Origin: Nostoc sp. LEGE 12450
GTDB lineage: Bacteria > Cyanobacteriota > Cyanobacteriia > Cyanobacteriales > Nostocaceae
Assembly: GCF_015206895.1 (NCBI RefSeq)
Contig: NZ_JADEXU010000001.1
Coordinates: 1-64,000, forward strand
DNA length: 64,000 bases
Direction of reading: 5' to 3'
A program made the translations under genes and the position numbers. Positions 45,101-54,691 of this stretch are shown piece after piece (position 1 is the first letter of the stretch; each line of letters starts with the position of its first letter). Below the pieces are notes generated by a model. That model did no database searches, was not told the origin of the DNA, and was given only the letters and a program-made list of their open reading frames with translations.

Positions 45101-46262
45101 AGTCAGGTTGAAACTGCAAGATCATCGCGCGATCGCAATTTAAGAGCGATCGCACTTCTTGAACTGTTGTGTCGAGAATATCCTGTAGGTTGAGCGAAGA
45201 ATGGACTTGGCTAGCAATAGTTGCAATTAATTGTTCCCGCTCTGCTTTGGCCGTGAGTGTAGCTGTACGCTGTTGGACTAGCTCCTCTAATTCGGCGTTG
45301 CGATTTTTCAGCAGTGCTAATTTCTCTGCTTCTAATCGATTTACCTGATATTCCAATACTCCAACTAAATTAGTTAACTCGACTGGATTGAGTACTTTCA
45401 AAATACTGCTCTGAGTGACGATTCCTAATAACTCTCCTTGAGTTCCAGTCACAGCTATCCGCTTGACTAAGTATTGCCGCATTAGCTCTTGAACTCTCCA
45501 TAAAGAGTACTCAGGGCTGACTGAGAAAACTGGCGTACTCATCACAACCTCTGCCTGGAGATGTTCAAAATCCAGTTCTAATGCTTGAAATTGGACAATA
45601 TCTCGCTCTGTCAGAATCCCAATTGGTACTTGTATGACTTGACCTTGTGCCACTCGTTCTTTTACAAGTATCACTGAACTCACCCGATTTTTTGCCATCA
45701 GACGAGTAATAGCGAGCATAGAGACGCTTGGAGCAGCGCAAATCACTTCCGAAGTCATCACATCTTCCGCTAGGCGCAGGTGCAGCAAGTCTATTGGACG
45801 TGACAATTGCTGCAAGCTTTCATGAGTTAATAGTCCAACTATTTCATCTTGTTCATTGAGCAGGGGCAAGTGGCGAATCCGATACTGCTGGAGTAGATTG
45901 ACAGCTAAGAACAGATCGGTAAATGCAGATTGGTGTAAGCTAATGACTGGATGTGCCATTACATCAGCGATCGCCAGATTCTCTAGTTTTCGCATTTGAG
46001 AACTGAGTCGAACCACGTCTCGTTCAGTAAAAATCCCTAACAACTGATTCCCTTCAACAATCAACACACAACTTGATCGCGCCTCAAGATGCCTGGCTTC
46101 AATTTCCATATCTGCTTCTCTTGAAGATGAACACACAGTGCGACTACCACTCATCAAAGCAATCGCCGCCATCACAGATGTACTTGGCGAAACGATCAGT
46201 GGGTTGCGAACAATCGCTGACTCCAAATCAGCTTCTGTCAAAGCAGTGGAAGATATGAACAT
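42138..46262 (-). CDS. Large hybrid histidine kinase: CBS-GAF-kinase-receivers-HPt
   Basis: 1374 residues. In order: four CBS motifs (about 10-290), a coiled segment, two GAF domains (about 355-500 and 535-680), HisKA with [10 protein letters not shown] (His about 717), HATPase ([23 protein letters not shown]), a first receiver (about 960-1075, [12 protein letters not shown]), a second receiver (about 1105-1225, [22 protein letters not shown]) and a C-terminal HPt ([12 protein letters not shown]). All phosphorelay residues are present. CBS pairs bind adenylates and GAFs bind cyclic nucleotides or bilins; no Cys-bilin motif was evident. Soluble, no membrane helix. Signal unknown. Confidence 0.92.
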   Translation of the reverse strand: MFISSTALTEADLESAIVRNPLIVSPSTSVMAAIALMSGSRTVCSSSREADMEIEARHLEARSSCVLIVEGNQLLGIFTERDVVRLSSQMRKLENLAIADVMAHPVISLHQSAFTDLFLAVNLLQQYRIRHLPLLNEQDEIVGLLTHESLQQLSRPIDLLHLRLAEDVMTSEVICAAPSVSMLAITRLMAKNRVSSVILVKERVAQGQVIQVPIGILTERDIVQFQALELDFEHLQAEVVMSTPVFSVSPEYSLWRVQELMRQYLVKRIAVTGTQGELLGIVTQSSILKVLNPVELTNLVGVLEYQVNRLEAEKLALLKNRNAELEELVQQRTATLTAKAEREQLIATIASQVHSSLNLQDILDTTVQEVRSLLNCDRAMILQFQPDWSMVVMADSVKDGYVSYLGKQVYNTCSATDIFDLYHHERIRVVSDIYTAQISDCHRKLLETLQTRAKILVPIIQGGNLWGLLSVVESLAPRVWQAEEISLVQQLSTQMAIAIQQATAYQQLKTAENELQQQNLRAKLLANVTLKIRESLQIDEVLKTSVTEVQKLLKADRVLIFQLESNYSLTALQEAVLPNFSAVLGQNIIDTCFEEKYIQKYREGRIQAFTDIEKANIHPCHIELLQRFAVKANVVVPIILKHELWGFLIAHQCSHSRQWVSWEIEFLGELANQIGIALTQAKLLEAETLQRQELEIARQQAELASQAKSSFLANMSHEIRTPMNAVLGMTGLLLETSLTPEQKDLAETISVSGDALLYLINEILDLSKLEAGEMMLETLDFDLSTCVEEVLELLAPQAHHKGLKIAALIHRNVPTYLQGDANRLRQVLMNLIGNAIKFTSNGEVVVRAELQSENYATAIIQFSVTDTGIGMELQDQSKLFQPFTQVDASITRKYGGTGLGLAICKQLVNLMGGEIKVESQIDQGSKFWFELPFTKQHQPIYQNPERELLNQRRLLVVDDNATNRKIIYHQATRWGIHVDEASSATTALQALQQSVEQGVPYDIAVIDMQMSEIDGMNLGIQIKANPAIADIPLIMMTYTNQTDEVQRALNIGFTSYLVKPVKPSRLLETIVNILGSQTKLDDSHVYRIEQPFVPIQVEPINDSTKPKLKLLLAEDNLVNQKVILKQLQNLGYKADVVANGQEVLQILDKIPYDLIFMDYQMPILDGLETTREIRRRSASSFANHRQPVVVALTANAMAEDQQNCRDAGMDDYLSKPVNKKDLAVVLERWSEIIITFEAVMISEPTSTNQDSQSRNLIDLPIDWGYLHQLSDNDTELELEFLQLFQEDSQSHLEFTKAAFAAQDFQQIAWEAHHLKGSSGNMGVTIMHKLAEKLEILSRKHEITGMANLIADLEEFINRIQDFLIKTNLDKLTDK

Positions 46263-46498
46263 TCTTACAAGGACATTTCAAATTTTTCAACTGACACTTT
46301 ATAATTCCCGTTCTACTAACCTATTTAACACGGGCACTAAAATATGAAAGGAAATAAATCGATATGTTCCAACAATTCAATAACGCATCTACGTTAAAAA
46401 ATGACTTTGACATAACCTAAGCATATTGCCTTACAAAGGGGGGGTTAGAGGATTTTCCCGAGCAGAATATCATTAATACCAATCAGATTGCTGTAGAT

Positions 46499-49081
46499 TC
46501 AAGAAGTTTTCTTCTTTTCTATTTGGTAAGCCTGTAATAGATATTCGCCATTGAAATGAATTAGGTGAGTTGAATCTTCAGCAACCCAAACATCTGTTTC
46601 CCAAGCAATCTCTGCCAGATATGCCACCATTGCCTTACGGCTGAGAAATGCTGTTACCATCACCAGAGGAATTTCGGCATTTCTGAATAAGACTTCAAGT
46701 TCTTTCTTCCGTTTAGGATTAATTGGCCCATGTGAAGTTACAGCTTCAATCAGCACCAACCAGTTATTTGTTGTGAAGTGAATAATTACATCTGGCATTT
46801 TGCCGTGAGAATCGATATTAACGCCTAAATCGGTCAATGCTGCTGCATCAAAATGGGCGAATTTATCATCTGTATCGCCAACATAGATGAGTTTTCCATT
46901 AGGTGTAAAACGAGAGGCAAAATCATTAATAATTTTTTCAATCAGAATATTTTGACCACCTGGCGATAAAGTTTTAATTTCTCCATCAATTACTATCGGA
47001 ATACGGCACACTTCCCGTTCTTGAGCATACTGCTTTTTCAAAGTGTCAACTGAAGCAAGATAAGTACAGATGCTTTTTTCCCATTCTTCAGTACCGTAGG
47101 TTCGTAAGAGTTCGAGCGCACTGTTCTGAATTTGATATACAGTTTTTGGACTATTAACAGGGCGACTTAAATTATCTGGATTAGCAACTATCAAAGCTGT
47201 ATCTAGAAATTGATGCACTGTCTGGCGGCGAACTGTTTCCCGTGTGTTGGGCTTATAAGTTTTGCCATAATGTTGAGCCATAAAGTCCATTATCGGCGTA
47301 ATTCCCATCAAAGGGGAAGTTGCTAATTGCCAAGAGTCTGTCGGTTTTAAGCCAAGCAACGCTAGGAGAGTTAAAGCTGATCGTTCGTTGAGTTGTGTTC
47401 GGGGAAATCCCAATTGTGTCAATATTTGCAGCGCTTCATCAATTCGAGACTTAGTTACAATTGGATTATTCTCTGACAGATTCGACATACTCTGTAGCTG
47501 ATTTTCTATAAGTTCATCAATTTTCCGCAAAGAAGGAAACTGCTCTTTAATCTCTGTCCCTAAAGACAATAACTGTTCCAAATTAGGGTACTTTAATGTT
47601 CGCAAATCTGTTGCATTTACCTGAGTATGCCCATTGAACAACCGAAAAAAAGCATCAACTAGGGTTGAATTTAGATAAACAGCAAGCCCACGAGCCAAGT
47701 TAAGGCTAAGTCCCCGTCCATCTTTATGAAAGTAATTCAAGTGATTTTCAAAGCCGATATAGGCATAATTAAATTGATTGGCATCATAAACCACTGCGAC
47801 AACACGCCTTTTCTCTTCTTTCGATGAAAATCTTTTGCATAAGACATAATGCTCATTTGGGATCAAAAGATTGGCTGTTTTTTCTAGGGAAACTATCGCT
47901 TGAGGCTTTTTGGTGATTTTTGGGTGTTCCACATACCCATTTGCTAAGTTCACCGGATAAATTAAAGGAACGGTATTGTTTTCTAGATTTGCTCTTAAGT
48001 ACTCTTTTGCTCTAAAATCTACTACCCGTCCGGTTGAAACTGTTAGCCCTAAATCTTTCAAAGTGCAGGGGAAAATTTCAATTCTATCAACAATTTGCTG
48101 GCTAATCTTATCTGGAATAATATGAATAAACTGCTCTCGATCGTTGGGATTAACTAAGGCTGTATATGGTACAGATTGCGACATTATCAAGTCATCATTA
48201 GCTCCAGAACTGGTATTGATAATGACGTTGCTAGATTTTTGCCTTTCTTTTATCGCTTGGATGATAATAGTTTCCTGCAAAATATCATCGTCACTAAATG
48301 CTTCTTGCCGCGACTCAAAAAGATGTACTTGTTGTAAAGCCATCATCTCTAAAAACATTTTGCGGAAGTCACGGAAATACGGCCCGTTGCAAAAACTGCG
48401 CGGGGTAATCGCTACAAACTCCCCACTTGGTTTTAGAAGTTGCGCTGTAGCTGCCATAAAACCAGTGTAAAGATTGCTAGTTTCCAAACCGATGGAATGC
48501 AGCAATTTCCGCACCTTAGAATTAGCATTAATTTTTAAATAAGGCGGGTTGAGAATAGCATGGGTAAATTTTGTTGCCTTTGCACTATTTAATAAACCAA
48601 TCTGAAGTAGCCTGACTGCATCTTCGATAAAATCAGTCTCACGAATTTCGTAATTAAAGGAAATACCTACACGTTGACATTCCTTCTCACATAGCTCTAG
48701 AGTCTGATGCAAATATCCAATTAGAAAAGGGTCAATTTCATAAGCTACAACACACAAACTTGACGTATGTTGTCGATGCTGGCACACTTTTGCTACAAAA
48801 GCAGCTAGTAGTGAACCAATTCCGGCTCCAGCATCAAGCAAAGATATTTCAGGTAAATCAAGCCTATTAAACATTCCAGCCATCAATTCTGCTACTGAGG
48901 CGGGAGTGAGAAACTGACCCATCGATGCTTTTTTGTTTTGCCTGAGCTTTAAACTTGCTACAATCCGATGAAGATCGACTTCTGCAAGTAAGTTTTCACT
49001 TGATAGTTCTGCAAGGCTGGTAAAGCTCAAACTACTGTTATGACTTACTGATAATGCTCTACTACTAGATGGGACAATCAC
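46499..49081 (-). CDS. Fused N6-adenine methyltransferase and BsuBI/PstI-type endonuclease
   Basis: 860 residues from a GTG start. The methyltransferase half has SAM motif I LLDAGAGIGSL (about 81-91) and catalytic NPPY (178-181). The middle is a target-recognition region (VSTGRVVDFRAKEYL onward). The C-terminal half matches BsuBI/PstI restriction endonucleases: MPDVIIHF (Asp about 764), LIEAVTSHGPINPKRKKEL (Glu about 779), VMVTAFLSRKAM and LAEIAWETDVWVAEDSTHLIHF. BsuBI and PstI cut CTGCAG and normally have separate R and M proteins; here both are in one chain. The specificity is inferred from the family. No separate methylase lies nearby. Confidence 0.88.
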   Translation of the reverse strand: MIVPSSSRALSVSHNSSLSFTSLAELSSENLLAEVDLHRIVASLKLRQNKKASMGQFLTPASVAELMAGMFNRLDLPEISLLDAGAGIGSLLAAFVAKVCQHRQHTSSLCVVAYEIDPFLIGYLHQTLELCEKECQRVGISFNYEIRETDFIEDAVRLLQIGLLNSAKATKFTHAILNPPYLKINANSKVRKLLHSIGLETSNLYTGFMAATAQLLKPSGEFVAITPRSFCNGPYFRDFRKMFLEMMALQQVHLFESRQEAFSDDDILQETIIIQAIKERQKSSNVIINTSSGANDDLIMSQSVPYTALVNPNDREQFIHIIPDKISQQIVDRIEIFPCTLKDLGLTVSTGRVVDFRAKEYLRANLENNTVPLIYPVNLANGYVEHPKITKKPQAIVSLEKTANLLIPNEHYVLCKRFSSKEEKRRVVAVVYDANQFNYAYIGFENHLNYFHKDGRGLSLNLARGLAVYLNSTLVDAFFRLFNGHTQVNATDLRTLKYPNLEQLLSLGTEIKEQFPSLRKIDELIENQLQSMSNLSENNPIVTKSRIDEALQILTQLGFPRTQLNERSALTLLALLGLKPTDSWQLATSPLMGITPIMDFMAQHYGKTYKPNTRETVRRQTVHQFLDTALIVANPDNLSRPVNSPKTVYQIQNSALELLRTYGTEEWEKSICTYLASVDTLKKQYAQEREVCRIPIVIDGEIKTLSPGGQNILIEKIINDFASRFTPNGKLIYVGDTDDKFAHFDAAALTDLGVNIDSHGKMPDVIIHFTTNNWLVLIEAVTSHGPINPKRKKELEVLFRNAEIPLVMVTAFLSRKAMVAYLAEIAWETDVWVAEDSTHLIHFNGEYLLQAYQIEKKKTS

Positions 49082-49117
49082 GGTCTATCTTCATTAATTG
49101 CTATCAAGTTTATATAA

Positions 49118-49310
49118 CAATACGGTTCAGTTAAGACTAAAACTTTGCGATCAAAGTCAATTTTTTAACGAACCGCAAAGGCGCAGAGGACACAGAGAGA
49201 AAAGAGAAATGCTTAACTCAAGCGTATTGCGTTATAAGCCAATACAGTTCATTTAAGGCTAAAAATCTTTGCCAAAGTCAATTTTTTTAACGAACCGCAA
49301 AGGGCATAAA
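49118..49310. repeat. MITE-like element and a truncated second copy
   Basis: Copy 1 spans 49118-49229 with ends CAATACGGTTCAGTTAAG and CTTAACTCAAGCGTATTG. Copy 2 starts at 49240 (CAATACAGTTCATTTAAG) and shares the interior (CAAAGTCAATTTTTTTAACG, AACCGCAAAGG) but lacks the right end. It lies between the R-M gene and the amidase-like gene. Confidence 0.75.
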
Positions 49311-49356
49311 GGGAGAGAGGGTTCAAGTAATTAGTGCAAGTTTATTTAATCAACAC

Positions 49357-50709
49357 TCAAAGAAGTCCTGCTGATTCATATAATCGTTTAAGCATTGCTG
49401 AAATCCTTGCACCATAGTCTAAATCTGCTGACCATCGCCCTGATAGTTGATCGATTAATGTTGCAATTCCACGTGTGACAAAGCGAAATCTTGGATCTAC
49501 TACTTCTTGTACCAAAGGTTCTAAACTGGCGTAAGCTTTCAAATGTTGGACGTGTGCCCTCACTCCAATTCTGGCGCTTGGAAAAGATGCAGCCTCTGAA
49601 CCACCACCGATCGCACCTAAACCTGCAAAGTTATTTTGCTCGGGTTTAATATCTCCGCCAAAGCGTAAAAATCCAGTTTCTACACACATTTGGCAAAAGG
49701 CAATATCATAGTTTACTCCCTCTATCCCTGCTTCTTCCCGATAAAGTTTGGGAATATCTGGAAACTTTGCCAAAGCACTTTCGTTATTGTTTCTGATGAA
49801 TAATTGTAACTGTATTTCTGAAGTATTACCATTTGACATTACTCGTTCCAATTGACCAGGGCAAACGATCAAATTTGAGCGCAAACTGACAGTCCGAGTC
49901 GCAGCGTCCCAATTAACCGCAACATTAAAATCTCGTAGTTCTATCGCTTTAATATAAACTATTTTGCGATAGGCAATTCGATTAACATTAGCTGCTTTTG
50001 AAAGATCAATTCGTAGCCGATCTACTAAATCAATGGGGATGTAAGCATTACCATTAACTAATATTCCTTGTTCTGAGTAATTTTGTCCATTAATATTAAT
50101 ATTAATTGGTGGATAATTTGCTTCGGTTGGAGTGCCAGGAGTAGGATCGATCGCACGGCTCCAAGTTGCCAATCCATCAGCAATTCCTAAAGCAAAATCG
50201 CGGCGACGAGTTTGCAGCAAAGCCCGATCCTCTGGATTGCTAAGAAAGCCCACTTGCATTGCCAAAGCTGGAAGCGTTGTCTGGCGACAGAATGCTAAAC
50301 TACCTAATCCACTATCTGTATCTGGCTTGACTCCCCGATTTGGTAATTGGGGGACGCGGCGCAATAATCCCACTAGCAACTGTTCACCATTGCTTTTACG
50401 ATCGCTATTATTCGCAATATAAAAGACGCTAGCCCCACGTACAGAAGGGCTGTTAGCTGCATCAGATTTAATCTCTAAGGCAACATCACCCCGGCGGCCG
50501 CGAGAATTGATCCAGTTGATGGTTTGGGCGGCACTCAAGTCATCGGGAACTGCTAAAATTTCCAAATTTCGCGCCCTCAGTTCGGTGACGATCAAATCCC
50601 GCAGCAGAATCATCTCTTTAGCTTCAGTTGTACCACCTGCGATCGCACCTAAATCGATCCCTCCAGCTTCTCTGCCTCCATGAGCGGCTGATATAAAAAT
50701 ACGTCCCAT
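49357..50709 (-). CDS. Amidase_3-like cell-wall protein with glucosaminidase-like domain
   Basis: 450 residues, no signal peptide. Residues 1-190 resemble N-acetylmuramoyl-L-alanine amidase: HGG (His 10) and Glu 29 of the zinc site are kept. The expected third His is Lys (EIKSDAA, about 81) and the catalytic Glu of the (E)xGFLSN motif is Gln 152 (MQVGFLSN). Residues about 195-280 look like a copper-amine-oxidase-N/stalk-type domain (ILVNGNAYIPIDLVDRL). The C-terminus (about 290-450) resembles a mannosyl-glycoprotein endo-beta-N-acetylglucosaminidase/FlgJ fold (CVETGFLRFGG, NNFAGLGAIGGG). The amidase part may be non-catalytic. Divergent from dnaG. Confidence 0.8.
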   Translation of the reverse strand: MGRIFISAAHGGREAGGIDLGAIAGGTTEAKEMILLRDLIVTELRARNLEILAVPDDLSAAQTINWINSRGRRGDVALEIKSDAANSPSVRGASVFYIANNSDRKSNGEQLLVGLLRRVPQLPNRGVKPDTDSGLGSLAFCRQTTLPALAMQVGFLSNPEDRALLQTRRRDFALGIADGLATWSRAIDPTPGTPTEANYPPINININGQNYSEQGILVNGNAYIPIDLVDRLRIDLSKAANVNRIAYRKIVYIKAIELRDFNVAVNWDAATRTVSLRSNLIVCPGQLERVMSNGNTSEIQLQLFIRNNNESALAKFPDIPKLYREEAGIEGVNYDIAFCQMCVETGFLRFGGDIKPEQNNFAGLGAIGGGSEAASFPSARIGVRAHVQHLKAYASLEPLVQEVVDPRFRFVTRGIATLIDQLSGRWSADLDYGARISAMLKRLYESAGLL

Positions 50710-50850
50710 TTTCAGTATTTCCTCTGATAAAATTAAATGTAAGCAATTGTATAGATCATTCTTGGTCTAGCAACAAGAATATAATAGCTATCAGTTGGTA
50801 AACCCACCGCAGTGTTAACTACCAACTCATGACTTAACAAATAGACTAGA

Positions 50851-52794
50851 ATGCAAATCCCCCGCTTGCACCCAGATACAATTGAGGAAGTTAAACTACG
50901 GGCCGATATTGTAGATGTTGTCTCGGAATACGTAGTTCTACGCAAACGTGGAAAGGATTTTGTCGGTTTGTGCCCCTTCCATGACGAGAAATCTCCTAGT
51001 TTCACCGTCAGCCAGACTAAGCAAATGTACTATTGCTTCGGCTGTCAAGCCGGAGGAAATGCCATCAAGTTTGTGATGGAGTTGGGAAAGCGCTCTTTTG
51101 CCGATGTGGTGCTGGATTTAGCACGGCGTTACCAAGTACCTGTACAAACCCTCGAACCCGAACAACGTCAAGAATTGCAGCGTCAGCTATCTTTGCGCGA
51201 GCAGTTGTATGAAGTTCTGGCAACGTCCGCCCAATTTTATCAACATGCCCTGAGACAATCCCAAGGGCAAAAAGCGCTGCAATATTTACAATCTAATCGC
51301 CAACTCAAAGAAGAAACTATACAGCAATTTGGTTTAGGTTATGCCCCCGCAGGTTGGGAAACTCTTTATCGTTATCTAGTGGAAGATAAACATTACCCAG
51401 CGCAGATCCTAGAAAAAGCGGGATTGATTAAGCCGCGCAAGGAAGGAGGCGGTTATTATGATGTATTTCGCGATCGCTTAATGATTCCCATCCGCGATGT
51501 TCAAGGGCGCGTCATTGCCTTTGGTGGCAGAACTCTCACGGATGAACAACCGAAATATCTGAATTCACCGGAAACGGAACTTTTTAGCAAAGGTAAAACA
51601 TTATTTGCCCTCGATCAAGCCAAGGGTGGAATTTCCCAACTCGATCAAGCGGTAGTGGTAGAGGGATATTTTGATGCGATCGCTCTTCACGCTGCTGGGA
51701 TTAATAACGCCGTTGCTTCCCTTGGTACAGCCTTAAGCTTAGAACAAGTCCGGTTGATTTTACGCTATACCGAATCGAAACAATTAGTACTCAACTTTGA
51801 TGCTGATAAAGCCGGGACCAATGCCGCCGAACGTGCGATCGGTGAAATTGCCGAATTAGCATACAAAGGCGAAGTTCAGCTAAAAATCCTTAATTTAGCC
51901 GATGGTAAAGATGCTGATGAATATTTGCATAGCCACACTCCAGAAGACTATGGAGAACTGCTAAAAAATGCGCCACTTTGGTTAGATTGGCAGATTCAGC
52001 AAATTATTCAAAACCGAGACTTGAAACAGGCTACTGATTTTCAGCAAGTAACTCAGCAATTAGTCAAATTACTTAAAAATATAGCTAACAGCGATACACG
52101 AAATTATTACGTTTCCTACTGTGCAGAAATACTCAGTTTGGGAGATACCAGACTTATACCTCTGCGAGTCGAAAATCTCTTAACTCAAATTGCTCCGGCT
52201 GCGGCTGCATACACTAAACCTGTATCAGCGAAGCAAGCATGGGGAAGTAGCAAAGTTTCCCACTCGCCAATTCCTACAGAACGCAGTCTTTTAGAACACG
52301 CAGAAGCCTTGTTACTGCGAATTTACTTGCATTGTCCTGAACAACGTCAAGCGATTATTGCCGAACTAGAAGAGCGAGATTTGCAATTTAGCCTTTCCCA
52401 CCACCGATTTTTATGGCAACAGATTTTAGAAATCTCATCCGGTGATGGAGAGACAAGAAATTTTGCGTCTCAACCAGATTTAATTTCCCGCTTGCAAGAC
52501 CATTTTTTAGAATTTAGCAGCGAGATGGGGTTAATTGCCCATTTATTCCATGTGAATGAAAAAAACCAGAAAGAAATACTTCGGACTCCGCAAGTAGTTC
52601 AAGCTGCGATCGCTTGCATGGACTTGGTGATGCTGGAAAAACGCTATCGCCACTTTTTGGAACTATGGCAACAAACCGATCCAGAAGCTGAACCAGAGCG
52701 TTATCAATCTTATTATCAAGCTTTCTACACCGAAAAAATCAAGCTTCAGAAAATAGACCGACAACGGCTATTTTCGATCACAGAGTTGCTGTAG
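50851..52794 (+). CDS. dnaG: DNA primase
   Basis: 647 residues. The N-terminal CHC2 zinc finger has CPFH (about 42-45) and CFGC (about 63-66). The RNA-polymerase/TOPRIM core shows VVVEGYFDAIAL and LVLNFDADKAG with the catalytic Glu and Asp residues. The C-terminal helical region interacts with DnaB in other bacteria. It makes RNA primers for replication. The start MQIPRLHPDTIEEVK fits the family. Monocistronic; divergent from the amidase-like gene and convergent with the AAA protein. Confidence 0.97.
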   Translation: MQIPRLHPDTIEEVKLRADIVDVVSEYVVLRKRGKDFVGLCPFHDEKSPSFTVSQTKQMYYCFGCQAGGNAIKFVMELGKRSFADVVLDLARRYQVPVQTLEPEQRQELQRQLSLREQLYEVLATSAQFYQHALRQSQGQKALQYLQSNRQLKEETIQQFGLGYAPAGWETLYRYLVEDKHYPAQILEKAGLIKPRKEGGGYYDVFRDRLMIPIRDVQGRVIAFGGRTLTDEQPKYLNSPETELFSKGKTLFALDQAKGGISQLDQAVVVEGYFDAIALHAAGINNAVASLGTALSLEQVRLILRYTESKQLVLNFDADKAGTNAAERAIGEIAELAYKGEVQLKILNLADGKDADEYLHSHTPEDYGELLKNAPLWLDWQIQQIIQNRDLKQATDFQQVTQQLVKLLKNIANSDTRNYYVSYCAEILSLGDTRLIPLRVENLLTQIAPAAAAYTKPVSAKQAWGSSKVSHSPIPTERSLLEHAEALLLRIYLHCPEQRQAIIAELEERDLQFSLSHHRFLWQQILEISSGDGETRNFASQPDLISRLQDHFLEFSSEMGLIAHLFHVNEKNQKEILRTPQVVQAAIACMDLVMLEKRYRHFLELWQQTDPEAEPERYQSYYQAFYTEKIKLQKIDRQRLFSITELL

Positions 52795-52830
52795 CTTTGC
52801 ACTCCTGAAGTTACTCTCGCAGAAATAACG

Positions 52831-54204
52831 CTAGCCATGCTTAAACTCACAGTTAAAACAGCCGTTATTGAAATGCTCGCTTGTCTTCAAATATTGTCGG
52901 AAATATAAACGATATAATTCACAGGCAGGAGTACTGCGATCGCCTTCTAAATTAATTAGCCCCATACTTTGTAATTTATATGCCAATACTGGCTCTAATT
53001 TCACATAATTTGTAGTGTTCATTACTTCATAAAAAGCATCTTGCAATGCTGATTCATCTCGTAGCGCTAACACATATTGCTTTAAATATTCGTGATAAAT
53101 TCCTGCTTCTGTGGGTGCTTCTTGCAATAGCTTTTCTAAATCCCGTTCTAGTCCCCCTTTACCCACCAGGTGATAAAAAGCTAATCGCACCAAATAAGGA
53201 TATCCTCCTACAAGTGCCATCAAACTCTCGATTTTGCTATTTGTCCAATCCAAGCCGTGACGTAGTGCTAAATCCTGCACTTGCTCTTTTGTAAAGGGAG
53301 GTAACTTAATCGGCAAACCAATATTAAATGGTGATTGAGTCAGTTTTGTGGGAACAAGAATTTCCGTTGAATAAACCAGAATCAGGCGCAGTTTTTGCCA
53401 AATTTCTACCCCTTTGGCTTGTTCATACCACGATCGCACTAATGGTAACAATTCTCCAGCAATTTCCTCATATTCAAATACCCAATCCACCTCATTCAAT
53501 ACCAACACAAGGGGAGTTTCTAGTGCAGACAGTAAATAATGTTGGAAATAGATAGAGCAACTTACTTTGCTACCCATATCTTCATCCCAATAATCATTGA
53601 GTTTTGGTTCTAGCTGTAACTCTCGGCTGAGATTAGCACAGAACCAGCGCAAAAATTTATCCAAACTGGTAAATATTACTTTATCTGCTTGCTGAAAATC
53701 TAACGTCACGGTGCGAAAGCCTTGATTGTTAGCGCGTGCAAGCAACTGCAAAATCAGAGAGCTTTTCCCCATCTTCTTGGGTGCTTGGATGCAGATGAGA
53801 CTTCCAGGTTTAGCCATTTCTGCGTAGGCAATTTCCTCAATTGGCGGGCGAGGGATGTAGAATCTGGAATTAAGGGATACTGGGCCACTAGGAAATTCTA
53901 AAGATATAGCCGTAGATACTTTGTTGAATTCCTTAATTAATTGCTGATGTGCTTTGCTAAGACGGTGATTTTCTACAGTCTGGCGAAAGTTAGATTTATT
54001 TATCGGTTCTTTACAAAAATCACTCATTACTTGCCATAAATGAGCAGCAATTTTCCTGACACGTTCCTCGCCATAGTGAGCTTCACAGGCAATATTCGTA
54101 TAAGTTTTTCCTTCCCACGAAGAACGCAATATAATCTCTTGGAGCGTTGTTAAACCCGTTGCTTGACTGGCTTTTAGTAGCAATACTACTTCATCTATAG
54201 TCAT
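52831..54204 (-). CDS. AAA-like domain protein with vMAP-type N-terminal domain
   Basis: 457 residues. The N-terminal helix-turn-helix-like domain (about 1-65, LQEIILRSSWEGKTYTNIAC) is the one found in cyanobacterial vWA-MoxR-associated proteins. An AAA-like (PF14516-type) ATPase follows: FYIPRPPIEE, P-loop APKKMGKSSL (141-150), Walker B PLVLVLNEVDWVFE (about 220-233) and the sensor LILVYSTE. It ends soon after a winged-helix region with CFNCEF. Usually such proteins carry an added effector; none is evident, so the output is unknown. Confidence 0.82.
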   Translation of the reverse strand: MTIDEVVLLLKASQATGLTTLQEIILRSSWEGKTYTNIACEAHYGEERVRKIAAHLWQVMSDFCKEPINKSNFRQTVENHRLSKAHQQLIKEFNKVSTAISLEFPSGPVSLNSRFYIPRPPIEEIAYAEMAKPGSLICIQAPKKMGKSSLILQLLARANNQGFRTVTLDFQQADKVIFTSLDKFLRWFCANLSRELQLEPKLNDYWDEDMGSKVSCSIYFQHYLLSALETPLVLVLNEVDWVFEYEEIAGELLPLVRSWYEQAKGVEIWQKLRLILVYSTEILVPTKLTQSPFNIGLPIKLPPFTKEQVQDLALRHGLDWTNSKIESLMALVGGYPYLVRLAFYHLVGKGGLERDLEKLLQEAPTEAGIYHEYLKQYVLALRDESALQDAFYEVMNTTNYVKLEPVLAYKLQSMGLINLEGDRSTPACELYRLYFRQYLKTSEHFNNGCFNCEFKHG

Positions 54205-54691
54205 TACTCATCGGCTCCAATTAGCATGAATTTTTATCACACCATTATGTTTTGGAACTCAATGTAGTCTACCTTGTATGAATAGCAGCCAGCCCTTTCC
54301 TAAAAAAGCTACAAACAAGGCTTGACAATATTTTTGTATCCTGAAACATTTGACGTGACTCAATCATAGAATTTTTTTTACAAAATTTTTCGATTTTTTA
54401 AGTGATTACATTTGATTTGAACTACTTTTTTTAGACATATCTTAGAATGTAGATGCACACAATGTAGCTATTTTTTCTAAAAAATGGCCGCGGCGATCGC
54501 AACAGAGGTTACATTCGTCCGTTTACCTTTTTCTAAATTTCATCCAAATTGATGATATGGGCTGATATATTTTTAACCGAAGTTACAGCCTAATCAACCA
54601 AGTAGACGATTTATCCATAAATGGATCGTCAGGGTGCTAAGACAGCGTAGAGAGAGAGCTACAGGATATCTTCCTCACCGTACGAGCAGCT
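54205..54691. other. AT-rich leader of the PAS kinase gene
   Basis: 487 bp between the divergent AAA protein and the PAS kinase. It contains long T/A runs at 54366-54485 and one HIP1-like site near 54494. It must hold both promoters; nothing else was recognised. Confidence 0.5.
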
